From an uncultured Eubacteriales bacterium (GTDB lineage: Bacteria; Bacillota; Clostridia; Oscillospirales; Acutalibacteraceae): 54,169 nt of DNA. Position numbers and translations under genes: made by a program. Of the stretch, positions 1 through 7,698 are shown one piece after another. The notes beneath the pieces are model-generated. The model worked only from the letters and a program-made list of their open reading frames with translations. It was not told the DNA's origin and did no database searches. The stretch is from the NCBI GenBank assembly GCA_934454845.1, contig CAKSGV010000015.1, positions 1 to 54,169 on the forward strand. Direction: 5' to 3'. The first letter of the stretch is position 1, and every line of letters starts with the position of its first letter.

Positions 1-75
1 CTTGAAAATTCGGTCCGATTTTCCAACAAAGCAGGTTGTATCGCTTAAATACAACCCGCTTTGTCTACAGTCTGA
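1..75. repeat. Left terminal inverted repeat with two hairpins
   Basis: These 75 bases are the reverse complement of 54095-54169 with one difference (position 57, C here and T in the complement of the other copy). The repeat holds a long stem (AAAGCAGGTTGTAT paired with ATACAACCCGCTTT around a CGCTTAA loop) and, at its outer end, a smaller stem GAAAAT...ATTTTC. It begins directly after the hairpin that overlaps the pflA stop codon. The likely reading is a dispersed intergenic repeat at which the assembly stopped. Confidence 0.85.
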
Positions 76-98
76 AGCGAAGACTAAATGTCTTCGCT
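76..98 (-). terminator. Hairpin overlapping the pflA stop codon
   Basis: AGCGAAGAC (76-84) pairs perfectly with GTCTTCGCT (90-98) around a five-base loop, and the pflA stop codon lies in the hairpin. On the minus strand no T-run follows; the terminal repeat starts at once. It may end pflA transcription, but not as a textbook intrinsic terminator. On the plus strand it is followed by TTTTT, so it could stop transcription entering from the left. Confidence 0.55.
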
Positions 99-800
99 TT
101 TTAAATATTTGCTTAAATCATCAATTGTTTCATCGCTTGTTTCTTCAATATCTTTAAACTTAAAATCAATACCGAGTTTTTTATATTTTTCTTCGCAAAG
201 CTTTTTAAAAGGTAGAAGTTCAATTTCAGAAACAAAGGAAAATTTATTTTTAAGAAATAAAAGATTTTTAATATTATTCTCATTATCATTAATTCCCGGA
301 ATTATCACCTGCCTTAAAACAGTGTTAGTCTTATGAATTTCGAGCTTTTCAAGAAATTTTAGGGGAGCATTGATGTTGAGCCCCGTATATTTTAAATAAT
401 TTTCACAATCGGTATATTTAAAATCAAGCAGGCAATAATCGGTTAAGTTCAAAAGTTTATCGGTGTTTTCATCAATAAAGCACCCACTTGTATCAAGGCA
501 CGTTGAAATGCTGTTTTCTTTGCATAGCAAAAACAGTTCTTTAACAAATTCCGATTGAAGCAGAGGTTCTCCTCCGGAAACGGTTATTCCTCCGTTTTCC
601 CCGAAATATGACTTGTAACGAATAACTTTTTTTAAAATATCTTCAGCTGAAAATTCTTTTCCCTTGTTTACATCCCAAGTTTCGGGATTATGACAGCAAG
701 CACATCTTAAAGGACAGCCTTGCATAAAAACAACGAATCTTATACCCGGTCCGTCAAGAGTACCAAGCGATAAGAAAGAGTTTATTTTACCGATTACCAT
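84..800 (-). CDS. pflA: Pyruvate formate-lyase activating enzyme (radical SAM)
   Basis: A 238-residue radical SAM protein. The CxxxCxxC motif that holds the 4Fe-4S cluster is at C29, C33 and C36 (GCPLRCACCHNP), followed by a GGEP segment that binds S-adenosylmethionine. The enzyme generates the glycyl radical on pyruvate formate-lyase, and its substrate PflB is encoded immediately upstream. The pflB stop and pflA start overlap as TAATG, which points to translational coupling. The N-terminal LDGPGIR segment and the length are typical of the PflA family. It is cytoplasmic and active under anaerobic conditions. Assignment is secure from motif plus neighbour. Confidence 0.95.
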   Translation of the reverse strand: MVIGKINSFLSLGTLDGPGIRFVVFMQGCPLRCACCHNPETWDVNKGKEFSAEDILKKVIRYKSYFGENGGITVSGGEPLLQSEFVKELFLLCKENSISTCLDTSGCFIDENTDKLLNLTDYCLLDFKYTDCENYLKYTGLNINAPLKFLEKLEIHKTNTVLRQVIIPGINDNENNIKNLLFLKNKFSFVSEIELLPFKKLCEEKYKKLGIDFKFKDIEETSDETIDDLSKYLKSEDI

Positions 801-3028
801 TATATCACCGTGTGGAAAGTTCTGCTTATAACTTCTTTTTGTTGTTCTTTAGAAAGTTTATGGAAATTAACGGCATAACCCGAAACCCTTATAGTTAAAT
901 TAGGATATAGCTCAGGATTATTATAGGCGTCAATTAAAGTTTCTTTATTTAAAACATTTACATTAATATGGTGAGCTGATTTTGAAAAATATCCGTCTAA
1001 AATATTCACAAGATTATCTGTTCTTTGTTTATCGTTCTTCCCCAAAGTATCGGGAGTGATTGAAAAAGTATTGGAAATTCCGTCTCGGCAATCGCCGTAA
1101 GATAATTTTGCCACGGAATTAAGAGAAGCCAAAGCACCGTTTTCCTCACGATTATGCATAGGATTGGCACCCGGAGCAAACGGTTCTCCGGATTTTCTGC
1201 CGTCGGGAGTGGCACCGGTATTTTTCCCGTACATAACATTAGAAGTGATAGTAAGCACTGAAAGCGTGTGCTCGGCATTTCTGTAAGCCTTGGTTTTCCT
1301 TAGCTCCGAAATAACAAAATGGGTTATATCTTTTGCGATTGAGTCAACCTTATCATCATCATTGCCGAATTTAGGAAAATCGCCGGTTGTTTCAAATCCG
1401 ATGATATATCCACTTTCATTTTTAATTGTTTTCACTTTTGCATATTTTATTGCAGACAGCGAATCTGCAAGTACCGAAAGTCCTGCAATTCCGAAAGCCA
1501 TAAATCTATGAACATCGGTATCGTGAAGCGCCATTTGAAGGCTTTCATAAGCATACTTATCATGCATATAATGTATAACATTCATTGTATTAACATAAAG
1601 TCTGCAAAGCCATTCGGCATATTTTTTAAATCTGTCATAAACTTCTTCAAATTCAAGAGTGTCTTTTTTATAAACATCGGTTTGAGGCCCGAATTTAATA
1701 TCCGATGAAGAATCATAACCTCCGTTTAAAGAAAAAAGCAAAAGCTTGGCAAGATTAAATCTTGCTCCGAAAAACTGCATTTGCTTTCCGATTTTCATTG
1801 CGGAAACACAGCAGGCGATAGCATAGTCGTCACCATAAACAGGGCGCATAACATCATCATTTTCATATTGAATCGAATCGGTATCACAAGAAACTTTCGC
1901 GCAAAATTTCTTAAAATCGACCGGAAGATTTTTAGACCATAAAACAGTTAAATTCGGTTCGGGAGCAGAGCCCAGATTATATAATGTGTTTAAAACTCTA
2001 TAACTGCTTTTGGTTACAAGAGTTCTGCCGTCTTCACTCATTCCGCCCTCGCTTTCCGTAATCCACATGGGATCTCCGCCAAAAAGCTCATTATATTCAG
2101 GAGTTCTCAAATGGCGTGCAACTCTGAGCTTTATAACAAAATCGTCTATGAGCTCTTGCGCTTTCATCTCATCCAGTTTGCCGGAGTTTAAATCCCTTTC
2201 AATATAAATATCAAAAAAAGTGCTTACTCTTCCAAGTGACATTGCTGCACCGTTTTGTTCCTTAATCGCAGATAAATAAGCGAAATATGTCCATTGAATC
2301 GCCTCTTCGGCGTTATTTGCAGGAAGGCTGATATCTTTTCCGTACGATTGAGCCATTACTTTTAATTTATTCAATGCAGAAATTTGTTTTTGCAATTCTT
2401 CCGAGAGTCTTATTGTTTCTTCACAAAAATCTTTGCCCTCAAGTTTTAATTTGTCTTTTTTCTTTTCATTTATAAGAAAATCCACGCCATATAAAGCAAC
2501 TCTTCTGTAATCACCGATAATTCTTCCTCTTCCATAAGCGTCGGGAAGTCCGGTTATTAAATGGCAGTGTCTAGCCTGACGCATTTCCTTAGTGTATGCG
2601 CTGAATACCCCGTCGTTATGGGTAGTTCTGTTTTTGAATTTTTCTTCTATTTCTTCGCTTAAACTATAACCGTAAGCAGAGCAGGCCTGTCTTGCCATTC
2701 GTATTCCGCCGTAGGGATTGACTCCGCGTTTAAGAGGGAAGTCGGTTTGAAGACCTACGATTATTTCGGAATTTTTATCAATATATCTGGGCTCATAAGC
2801 GTCAATATCCGAAACCGTTTTTGTATCTATTTCAAGTACTCCGCCGTGTTGTTTTTCCTTATCGAAAAGCGCATTTACTTTCTTCATCAGTTCATTAGTT
2901 CTTGAAGTTGCGCCTGAAAGAAATTCAGCGTTTCCTGAATATTCTGTATAGTTTTTCTTTATAAAATCGCTTACATTGATCACATTTTTCCATTTTTCAC
3001 CTTTAAATCCGTTCCAACCGTTGTACAT
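800..3028 (-). CDS. pflB: Formate C-acetyltransferase (pyruvate formate-lyase)
   Basis: A 742-residue glycyl radical enzyme that converts pyruvate and CoA to acetyl-CoA and formate. The adjacent active-site cysteines are at C406-C407 (IACCVSAM), and the C-terminal glycyl radical motif RVSGYAVNF places the radical on G717. Length matches the family (about 740-760). The start is supported by GGAGAG six bases before ATG and by a sigma-A-like promoter just upstream. pflA follows with a one-base overlap, so the pair makes a two-gene operon for fermentative pyruvate cleavage. The conserved active-site and radical motifs separate it from glycerol dehydratase-type relatives. Confidence 0.96.
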   Translation of the reverse strand: MYNGWNGFKGEKWKNVINVSDFIKKNYTEYSGNAEFLSGATSRTNELMKKVNALFDKEKQHGGVLEIDTKTVSDIDAYEPRYIDKNSEIIVGLQTDFPLKRGVNPYGGIRMARQACSAYGYSLSEEIEEKFKNRTTHNDGVFSAYTKEMRQARHCHLITGLPDAYGRGRIIGDYRRVALYGVDFLINEKKKDKLKLEGKDFCEETIRLSEELQKQISALNKLKVMAQSYGKDISLPANNAEEAIQWTYFAYLSAIKEQNGAAMSLGRVSTFFDIYIERDLNSGKLDEMKAQELIDDFVIKLRVARHLRTPEYNELFGGDPMWITESEGGMSEDGRTLVTKSSYRVLNTLYNLGSAPEPNLTVLWSKNLPVDFKKFCAKVSCDTDSIQYENDDVMRPVYGDDYAIACCVSAMKIGKQMQFFGARFNLAKLLLFSLNGGYDSSSDIKFGPQTDVYKKDTLEFEEVYDRFKKYAEWLCRLYVNTMNVIHYMHDKYAYESLQMALHDTDVHRFMAFGIAGLSVLADSLSAIKYAKVKTIKNESGYIIGFETTGDFPKFGNDDDKVDSIAKDITHFVISELRKTKAYRNAEHTLSVLTITSNVMYGKNTGATPDGRKSGEPFAPGANPMHNREENGALASLNSVAKLSYGDCRDGISNTFSITPDTLGKNDKQRTDNLVNILDGYFSKSAHHINVNVLNKETLIDAYNNPELYPNLTIRVSGYAVNFHKLSKEQQKEVISRTFHTVI

Positions 3029-3058
3029 TATATTCTCTCCATTATAAATAATGATATT

Positions 3059-3087
3059 ATCATACTATATGTAGTGTTAAAAGTCAA
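3059..3087 (-). promoter_or_regulatory. Sigma-A-type promoter of pflB-pflA
   Basis: On the minus strand TTGACT (3087-3082) and TATGAT (3064-3059) are separated by exactly 17 bases. The -10 box is about 30 bases before the pflB start codon. Confidence 0.75.
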
Positions 3088-3318
3088 TACAAATCCTACA
3101 TTTAGCGTAAAATGTTTTTATATAAAAAACGATTTAAGGCAAAAGCAAAAAGGCAATAAGTAAGCCCCAAAGACATTTATCCCAGTGGTATTGGACGAGG
3201 TGGCAAAGTTTGCTCGGCGCGCTGTCGTGCGGCCGACACGCTCGCGGACTTTCGGATCATCCGCCGGAAGATCCGAATTTTGACTGCCGTCAAAAACTGT
3301 CCTGTTCGAATCTCGCAT
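3088..3318. other. Gene-free stretch with a GC-rich island and a stray tRNA T-arm
   Basis: I see no credible gene here. From about 3195 to 3300 the composition changes sharply to GC-rich, unlike its AT-rich surroundings, with short inverted repeats (CGGATC...GATCCG, TTTTGAC...GTCAAAA). At 3304-3316 the plus strand reads GTTCGAATCTCGC, identical to the T-arm of the minus-strand tRNA-Gln at 3371-3383 but facing it across the shared terminator. It could be the decayed 3' end of a convergent tRNA gene or part of a dispersed element. Confidence 0.5.
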
Positions 3319-3320
3319 AA

Positions 3321-3360
3321 AAAAAAGAAACCGCATACTAAAGTATGCAATTTCTTTTTT
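3321..3360 (-). terminator. Terminator of the tRNA-His/tRNA-Gln unit
   Basis: Directly after the tRNA CCA end, GCATACT and AGTATGC (3333-3348) form a stem extended by AAAGAAA/TTTCTTT and followed on the minus strand by a long T-run. It is nearly symmetric and could work in both directions. Confidence 0.8.
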
Positions 3361-3434
3361 GGCTGGGGTGGCGAGATTCGAACTCACGAATGCAGCAGTC
3401 AAAGTGCTGTGTCTTACCGCTTGACGACACCCCA
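3360..3434 (-). tRNA. tRNA-Gln (anticodon TTG)
   Basis: A complete cloverleaf: seven-base acceptor stem TGGGGTG/CACCCCA, an anticodon stem CAGCA/TGCTG around loop CTTTGAC (anticodon TTG, reads CAA), T-loop GTTCGAAT, discriminator G and an encoded CCA end. It lies 63 bases downstream of tRNA-His and is probably co-transcribed with it. Confidence 0.93.
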
Positions 3435-3454
3435 AAATATTGAATTTTAAAAAT

Positions 3455-3490
3455 AAAAGCACCTAAACGCTCAAACGAAAAGGTGCCTAA
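3455..3490 (-). terminator. Hairpin between tRNA-His and tRNA-Gln
   Basis: On the minus strand GCACCT (3486-3481) pairs with AGGTGC (3464-3459), followed by TTTTATTTTT. It looks like an intrinsic terminator or processing signal after tRNA-His. If it terminates fully, tRNA-Gln would need its own promoter, which I do not see, so read-through is likely. Confidence 0.5.
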
Positions 3491-3497
3491 ACGCTTA

Positions 3498-3575
3498 TGG
3501 GGTGGGAGATGGGATTCGAACCCACGATCTCCAGTGCCACAAACTGGCGCTTTAACCAACTAAGCTACACCCACC
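3498..3575 (-). tRNA. tRNA-His (anticodon GTG)
   Basis: The anticodon stem CCAGT/ACTGG encloses loop TTGTGGC, giving anticodon GTG. The acceptor carries the extra 5' G (G-1) that marks tRNA-His, pairing with the discriminator-position C, and CCA is encoded. One acceptor pair is T-T. It is the first gene after a strong minus-strand promoter. Confidence 0.92.
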
Positions 3576-3589
3576 GTAACGCAAAAACT

Positions 3590-3618
3590 ATAATATCATA
3601 ACAAATTTGGTTTGTCAA
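3590..3618 (-). promoter_or_regulatory. Promoter of the tRNA-His/tRNA-Gln unit
   Basis: On the minus strand a perfect TTGACA (3618-3613) and TATTAT (3595-3590) are separated by 17 bases, ending 14 bases before the tRNA-His gene. Confidence 0.8.
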
Positions 3619-3626
3619 GAACTTTT

Positions 3627-3842
3627 TTAGATTTTAAAATCGTCAGGTGAATAAGCTTTTTCGATATTCTTATTATCGGGTTTTCTTTTAAATACATCAT
3701 ATTTATAATGCCTGCAATAATCTCTTTTTCCCGTTACTCCGTGCTTTAAGCAAAAAATATTTTCACCGTAATCCGATTTTCTACCGAACTCGCACCAAAG
3801 GCAGGATTTTTTTTGTTTTTTATTAAAAAAAGAAAAGCCCAT
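3627..3842 (-). CDS. Small four-cysteine protein, unknown function
   Basis: A 71-residue protein with cysteines at C14, C17, C31 and C43, spaced CxxC-13-C-11-C, and a basic tail containing RHYKYDVFKRKP. The spacing suggests one zinc (or iron) site. The pattern resembles short Clostridial proteins that end in a KYDPxKR-like motif, but I know of no function for them. The start is supported by AGGAGTGG six bases before ATG. It is transcribed in the same direction as ylbJ, which lies upstream beyond the repeats at 3868-4071, so it may not share that transcript. It reads as a real gene because of the ribosome site and conserved-looking cysteines. Confidence 0.7.
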   Translation of the reverse strand: MGFSFFNKKQKKSCLWCEFGRKSDYGENIFCLKHGVTGKRDYCRHYKYDVFKRKPDNKNIEKAYSPDDFKI

Positions 3843-3867
3843 TTTCCACTCCTGTGTTTTTTATTTA

Positions 3868-3939
3868 TTGTGTTTCAATGTTCTCTCAGGCGTCAAAATC
3901 TTTGATTTTGCTAACGCCGTGAGGTTATTATAACATAAA
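3868..3939. repeat. 72-base direct repeat, copy 1
   Basis: Identical to 4000-4071. It contains an imperfect stem (CTCAGGCGT...ACGCCGTGAG) with an inner palindrome AAAATCTTTGATTTT. Centre-to-centre spacing of the copies is 132 bases. Confidence 0.9.
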
Positions 3940-3940
3940 G

Positions 3941-3995
3941 CCGGAGCTTTAGCTCCGTTTATCGGTGAAACCGATTAAAATTCCAAAGGAATTTT
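3941..3995. repeat. Array of three mini-hairpins between the direct repeats
   Basis: Three unrelated short perfect stems lie head to tail: CGGAGCT/AGCTCCG (3942-3957), ATCGGT/ACCGAT (3961-3975) and AAAATTCC/GGAATTTT (3977-3995), with loops of two to three bases. Together with the flanking 72-base repeats they look like one composite insertion. Confidence 0.85.
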
Positions 3996-5099
3996 TCTTT
4001 TGTGTTTCAATGTTCTCTCAGGCGTCAAAATCTTTGATTTTGCTAACGCCGTGAGGTTATTATAACATAAATTTTTTTCTTTTCCAATAATTTTTTTACT
4101 TTGAACGGAAATAAGAAACAAGATAACAACCGCAGATAGCACTAAAACCGTTTTTAAAGAATTCGTTTTAATAATTATTGTATTATTAAGAAAGGCAGTT
4201 GAAATTTTACACCCGAATAATTTAATCAAAATCGAAGAATAAAATAAAAGCAACAAACCGTTTAAAATCCTGAGAATCAAAAATTTAAGAACATTGAATT
4301 TTATATCGCCGCTGACAGCAATTATTTGCATAATAACGCAAATTCCGCCGAATCCGAGAATAAAACTGACAGCATATATATTTTTAAATTTAAAAACCGA
4401 ACAACTGACCTCGTTTAAATAAATAAAAAAATTTAAAATTTTCACTTTCTCTGCGAATTTTTCTAAAACAGAATTTATAACGCAAAACAACACAACAAAG
4501 CTGCAAATATTTATCATCGAAGCAGAGGCGCGCGCAGTACTGTTGACAAAAATATCCGAAAATTCAAAAGAACTATCTTTATAGGTACTTTTAAAATTTA
4601 TTTTATCTTTTCCTAAAAAACAGGTAAATAAAAATAAACTAAAAGAGGAAAGAATTGCGGATAAGAATAAAATCAGTCCTGTTTTAACCGAACCGTAAAT
4701 TCCCGAGCCCACGGCGATTATTATAAATCCGGGTCCTGCATTTACGCAAAATCTCAACATTTTTTCGGCGCTTTTCACTTCAATATTATCAAGTCTTGCT
4801 TCTTCATTTAAAATCATTGCTCCAATGGGATATCCGCCTAAAGCCGAAAGAATAAAAATAAGCAAAATTTTATTTTTTGAATTTTTTAAATTTAATGATT
4901 CTATAATTCCGATAAATAATAAAACGCAAACCATAAAAGGAAATAATGACGGTATCAGTACATCGGAGCACAAATAAAGCCCTTTTACAGCTCCGTTTAC
5001 AGCATCATCCCTAAAAAAGATAAGACAAAACGCAAACAAAGATATTAAAGAAAAAATAATAATTCTTTTAAAAACTTTCAAATAAAACACACCCCGCAT
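3975..5099 (-). CDS. ylbJ: YlbJ-family sporulation membrane protein with repeat-derived tail
   Basis: A polytopic membrane protein of 374 residues in the YlbJ family, which is needed for normal spore cortex in Bacillus. Family-like features are the N-terminal segment with SDVLIPSLFPFMV, the GGYPIGAMI loop and CVNAGPGFIIIAVG, with about eight hydrophobic segments. The last 30 or so residues (from about LCYNNLTALAKSKIL) are encoded inside the second 72-base repeat and the mini-hairpins, so the natural C-terminus has been replaced or extended. The ATG at 5099 has no clear ribosome site; a TTG at 5081 is preceded by CGGGGTG at good spacing and may be the true start. It is divergent from yqfC, so the 68-base gap probably holds sporulation promoters for both. 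Confidence 0.85.
   Translation of the reverse strand: MRGVFYLKVFKRIIIFSLISLFAFCLIFFRDDAVNGAVKGLYLCSDVLIPSLFPFMVCVLLFIGIIESLNLKNSKNKILLIFILSALGGYPIGAMILNEEARLDNIEVKSAEKMLRFCVNAGPGFIIIAVGSGIYGSVKTGLILFLSAILSSFSLFLFTCFLGKDKINFKSTYKDSSFEFSDIFVNSTARASASMINICSFVVLFCVINSVLEKFAEKVKILNFFIYLNEVSCSVFKFKNIYAVSFILGFGGICVIMQIIAVSGDIKFNVLKFLILRILNGLLLLFYSSILIKLFGCKISTAFLNNTIIIKTNSLKTVLVLSAVVILFLISVQSKKIIGKEKNLCYNNLTALAKSKILTPERTLKHKRKIPLEF
4000..4071. repeat. 72-base direct repeat, copy 2, inside the 3' end of ylbJ
   Basis: Identical over all 72 bases to 3868-3939. This copy is read in frame by ylbJ and encodes most of its unusual tail. Only two copies are present in the window. Confidence 0.9.
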
Positions 5100-5167
5100 A
5101 ATTATATTCGGAGATCATATCTAATATAATTAATTAAATTTACTTTATTTTGGGGCGATGAATAATA

Positions 5168-5464
5168 ATGTCCGAAAAATTCAAATTTAAAAGCCGAAAA
5201 AAACAATGTGCAAAAATTTTTAAATGTTCGCAAGATTATTTTTCCGATAATGCTCAAAACGGAGCGCATATAGAAATATTTTCCGATAAGGAACTGACTC
5301 TAGAAGGCTGCAAAGGAATTTTAAATTACGATACCGACTTTTTAAGACTTGAAGTTTTAAAAGGCGAGATATCGGTTTTCGGCGAAAATTTTTTAATTTT
5401 ATCATTTGAAAATGAAGTTATCAGCATAAAAGGCAAAATCACATCAATAGAATTTTCAAACTGA
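5168..5464 (+). CDS. yqfC: YqfC-family sporulation protein
   Basis: A 98-residue YabP/YqfC-family protein. Its end (NEVISIKGKITSIEF) and a central segment resembling GCKGILNYDTDFLRLE fit the family. YqfC is produced during sporulation together with YqfD, which follows here after 18 bases; the pair is the usual arrangement in endospore formers. The protein is soluble, with no membrane segment, and its molecular role is not known. The start follows GGGGCG at a slightly long spacing. A sporulation sigma-E promoter is likely in the short gap shared with ylbJ, but I could not identify its boxes with confidence. Confidence 0.88.
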   Translation: MSEKFKFKSRKKQCAKIFKCSQDYFSDNAQNGAHIEIFSDKELTLEGCKGILNYDTDFLRLEVLKGEISVFGENFLILSFENEVISIKGKITSIEFSN

Positions 5465-5482
5465 CAGATACTGGAGATAACT

Positions 5483-6646
5483 ATGAATTCGATTTTAAGA
5501 TTTTTAAGCGGATATCTTATTATAAAAATAATGGGCGATGACAGGGAAAAGGTTATTAACCGCGCGGCAATAAACGGAATAATACTAAAAAACTTCCGTT
5601 CAGAAAAAGATTATATTACAGTTTTAACAGGCATTAAAGATTTTAAAAAATTTCGGAAAATAAAAAGAGGGAGTGCCACTAAGATAAAAATTTTAAAAAA
5701 GCGCGGTATACCGTTTATAATAGGAAAATATAAAAAAAGAACAGGCTTTTTGACAGGTATTATATTGTTTTTTTTAATTCTTGAAACTATGTCCGGTTAT
5801 ATATGGAAAATAGAAGTTCACGGCAATAAAACCATCGACGATGAAACCATTATAAATTCCTGTAAAAAAATCGGAATAACCGAGGGAAAAAGATATAAAA
5901 AATCGACTCTTGATAAAAAATCCCAGGAATTACTGCTTGATCTCGATAACCTTTCCTGGGCGGCAATCAATGAAGAAGGCTGCATTTTAAGCGTCGATGT
6001 CAGTGAAATAAAGGATAAAAAAAATAAAGAAAAACCCGGAAATATCAAAAGCTCTGCCGACGGAATTATTACCAAAATCGATATAAGTTCGGGTATGCCG
6101 CTCGTAAAGGTCGGCGACGCAGTTTCTAAAGACGAACTGCTTGTTTCAGGAATTATAGAGGGCAAAAATACAACGCAGTTTGTAAAATCAAAGGGCGATA
6201 TCTTTGCCGATACCCAAAGATCGATCGAGTCTTCGGAAAATTACAGCATAGTCATTAAAGAAAAAACAAAAAAGAAGGAAAAAAGAGCAGTTTTATCTTT
6301 ATTCGGACTTAAAATTCCGTTGTTTATAGGTGATTGTACCAAAGAAAATATAAATAGTACAACTTTCAAGCAATTTAAGCTTTTAAAAAAAGAAATACCC
6401 ATAACTCTGACCGCGAAAGAATATACAATTTGTGATACTAAAAAAGAAGTAAGGTCTAAAAATAAGCTTGAAAAAATATTGAGAGAAAAAAATAAAAAAT
6501 ATATAGAAAAAAACTTCGGTAAAAATGCCAAAATAGTAGATCTTAAAACCGAATTTACAAAATCCGGCGCTAAGGTAACTACTTATTTTACAACAAATGA
6601 GAATATTGCCATGCAGGAGTCTATAATTATTGAAGATCAAAATTGA
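5483..6646 (+). CDS. yqfD: Sporulation protein YqfD
   Basis: A 387-residue membrane-anchored protein with one transmembrane segment near residues 88-105 (FLTGIILFFLILETMSGYIW) and an extracytoplasmic part starting with IEVHGNKTIDD, a POTRA/FtsQ-like start. YqfD is conserved in endospore formers, is encoded next to yqfC and phoH, and is essential for spore formation in some Bacilli. The start is supported by GGAGATAACT before ATG. Its stop codon TGA is embedded in the -35 box TTGACA of the phoH promoter, so the sporulation pair and the housekeeping operon are separately controlled though adjacent. Confidence 0.9.
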   Translation: MNSILRFLSGYLIIKIMGDDREKVINRAAINGIILKNFRSEKDYITVLTGIKDFKKFRKIKRGSATKIKILKKRGIPFIIGKYKKRTGFLTGIILFFLILETMSGYIWKIEVHGNKTIDDETIINSCKKIGITEGKRYKKSTLDKKSQELLLDLDNLSWAAINEEGCILSVDVSEIKDKKNKEKPGNIKSSADGIITKIDISSGMPLVKVGDAVSKDELLVSGIIEGKNTTQFVKSKGDIFADTQRSIESSENYSIVIKEKTKKKEKRAVLSLFGLKIPLFIGDCTKENINSTTFKQFKLLKKEIPITLTAKEYTICDTKKEVRSKNKLEKILREKNKKYIEKNFGKNAKIVDLKTEFTKSGAKVTTYFTTNENIAMQESIIIEDQN

Positions 6647-6671
6647 CATAATGACTTAAATTTAGTATAAT
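6643..6671 (+). promoter_or_regulatory. Consensus sigma-A promoter of the phoH-mutS2 operon
   Basis: A perfect TTGACA (6643-6648) and perfect TATAAT (6666-6671) are separated by 17 bases. The -35 box overlaps the yqfD stop codon. The expected transcript start near 6678 leaves a leader of about 25 bases before the proposed phoH start at 6703. Confidence 0.88.
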
Positions 6672-6702
6672 AAAAAAAGATTAATTCGGAGCGTGATATC
6701 TA

Positions 6703-7698
6703 ATAGAGCTTTATTTTGATTTATCGGAAGTTAATAATTTAACGGACCTTTTCGGCGAGTTTGACAATAATATTTCTTTGCTTGAAAAGAAATTCAATGT
6801 TTCTTTTCTTTTAAGAGATTCCAAGCTTAAAATAAAAGGCGAAGAAGAGAACATAAAAAGAGCATTAAAAGCTATAAAATGTCTTAAATCCTATCTTGAT
6901 AACGGCGAAGCTTTAAACGAGCAAACCGTAGGTTATGTTACGGATATGATAGAAGACGAAACCGAGTCAAAAATAGAAGGCTTAGCAGGTGACGGACCTG
7001 CTTATATCACTTCTTCGGGCAAGCCTGTAAAACCGAAGACTTTAGGACAGAAAAAATATATTGAAGCAATTAAAAAGAACACGGTTACCATAGGCGTCGG
7101 TCCTGCGGGAACCGGAAAAACTTATCTTGCGGTTGCCGAGGCAGTTAAAAGCTTTAAAGAAAAAAACACTTCAAAAATCATTCTTACAAGACCGGCAGTT
7201 GAAGCAGGGGAGAGTTTGGGTTTTTTGCCCGGAGATCTTCAGCAGAAAATAGATCCTTATTTGCGACCGCTTTACGATGCGCTTTTTGATATGTTAGGTC
7301 CCGAAAGCTTTCAAAAGCATCACGAAAGAGGAGAAATAGAAGTAGCTCCTCTGGCATATATGCGCGGAAGAACCCTTGATAATAGCTTTATAATTCTTGA
7401 CGAAGCGCAGAACACGACTACCGAGCAGATGAAAATGTTTTTAACGAGGCTCGGATTTAATTCAAAAATAGTCGTAACAGGCGATATCACGCAGATAGAT
7501 CTGCCAAGCGGTAAAAAGTCAGGTCTTAAAGAAGCGGTAAAAATTCTAAAGAATATTGAAGGAATTTCTATCGTAAAACTGACTGAAAAAGATGTTGTAA
7601 GACATAAACTTGTTCAGGAAATAATCAAAGCCTACGAAAAAAACGGAGGAAAAAATGAAAACAAAGGTAAATATAACAGACAAGCAAAAAAAGATTAA
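6703..7698 (+). CDS. phoH: PhoH-like ATPase, apparently starting at ATA
   Basis: A PhoH-family P-loop ATPase of 331 residues from the proposed start. The Walker A motif GVGPAGTGKTYLA and the Walker B-like FIILDEAQNTT are clear. PhoH proteins are RNA-associated ATPases, usually encoded beside ybeY and linked to rRNA maturation. The first usual start codon is TTG at 6778, but the frame is open back to 6697, and 6703-6777 encodes IELYFDLSEVNNLTDLFGEF, which matches the N-terminus of the family (the LFG...N..L.E pattern). The only plausible start there is ATA at 6703, 11 bases after GGAG (6688-6691). The gene overlaps ybeY by 44 bases. Product is certain; start is inferred. Confidence 0.9.
   Translation: MELYFDLSEVNNLTDLFGEFDNNISLLEKKFNVSFLLRDSKLKIKGEEENIKRALKAIKCLKSYLDNGEALNEQTVGYVTDMIEDETESKIEGLAGDGPAYITSSGKPVKPKTLGQKKYIEAIKKNTVTIGVGPAGTGKTYLAVAEAVKSFKEKNTSKIILTRPAVEAGESLGFLPGDLQQKIDPYLRPLYDALFDMLGPESFQKHHERGEIEVAPLAYMRGRTLDNSFIILDEAQNTTTEQMKMFLTRLGFNSKIVVTGDITQIDLPSGKKSGLKEAVKILKNIEGISIVKLTEKDVVRHKLVQEIIKAYEKNGGKNENKGKYNRQAKKD

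Noticed and set aside
3118..3559. Two minus-strand open frames across the tRNA region
   Set aside because: They run through tRNA-Gln, tRNA-His and their terminators; the peptides (with RDSNRT-like strings) are the typical by-product of reading tRNA T-arms.
3868..4071. Possible CRISPR-like repeats
   Set aside because: Only two copies, 72 bases each, with a 60-base structured spacer and no cas genes.
6778..7698. phoH starting at TTG 6778
   Set aside because: It would delete the conserved N-terminal LFG region encoded immediately upstream in frame.
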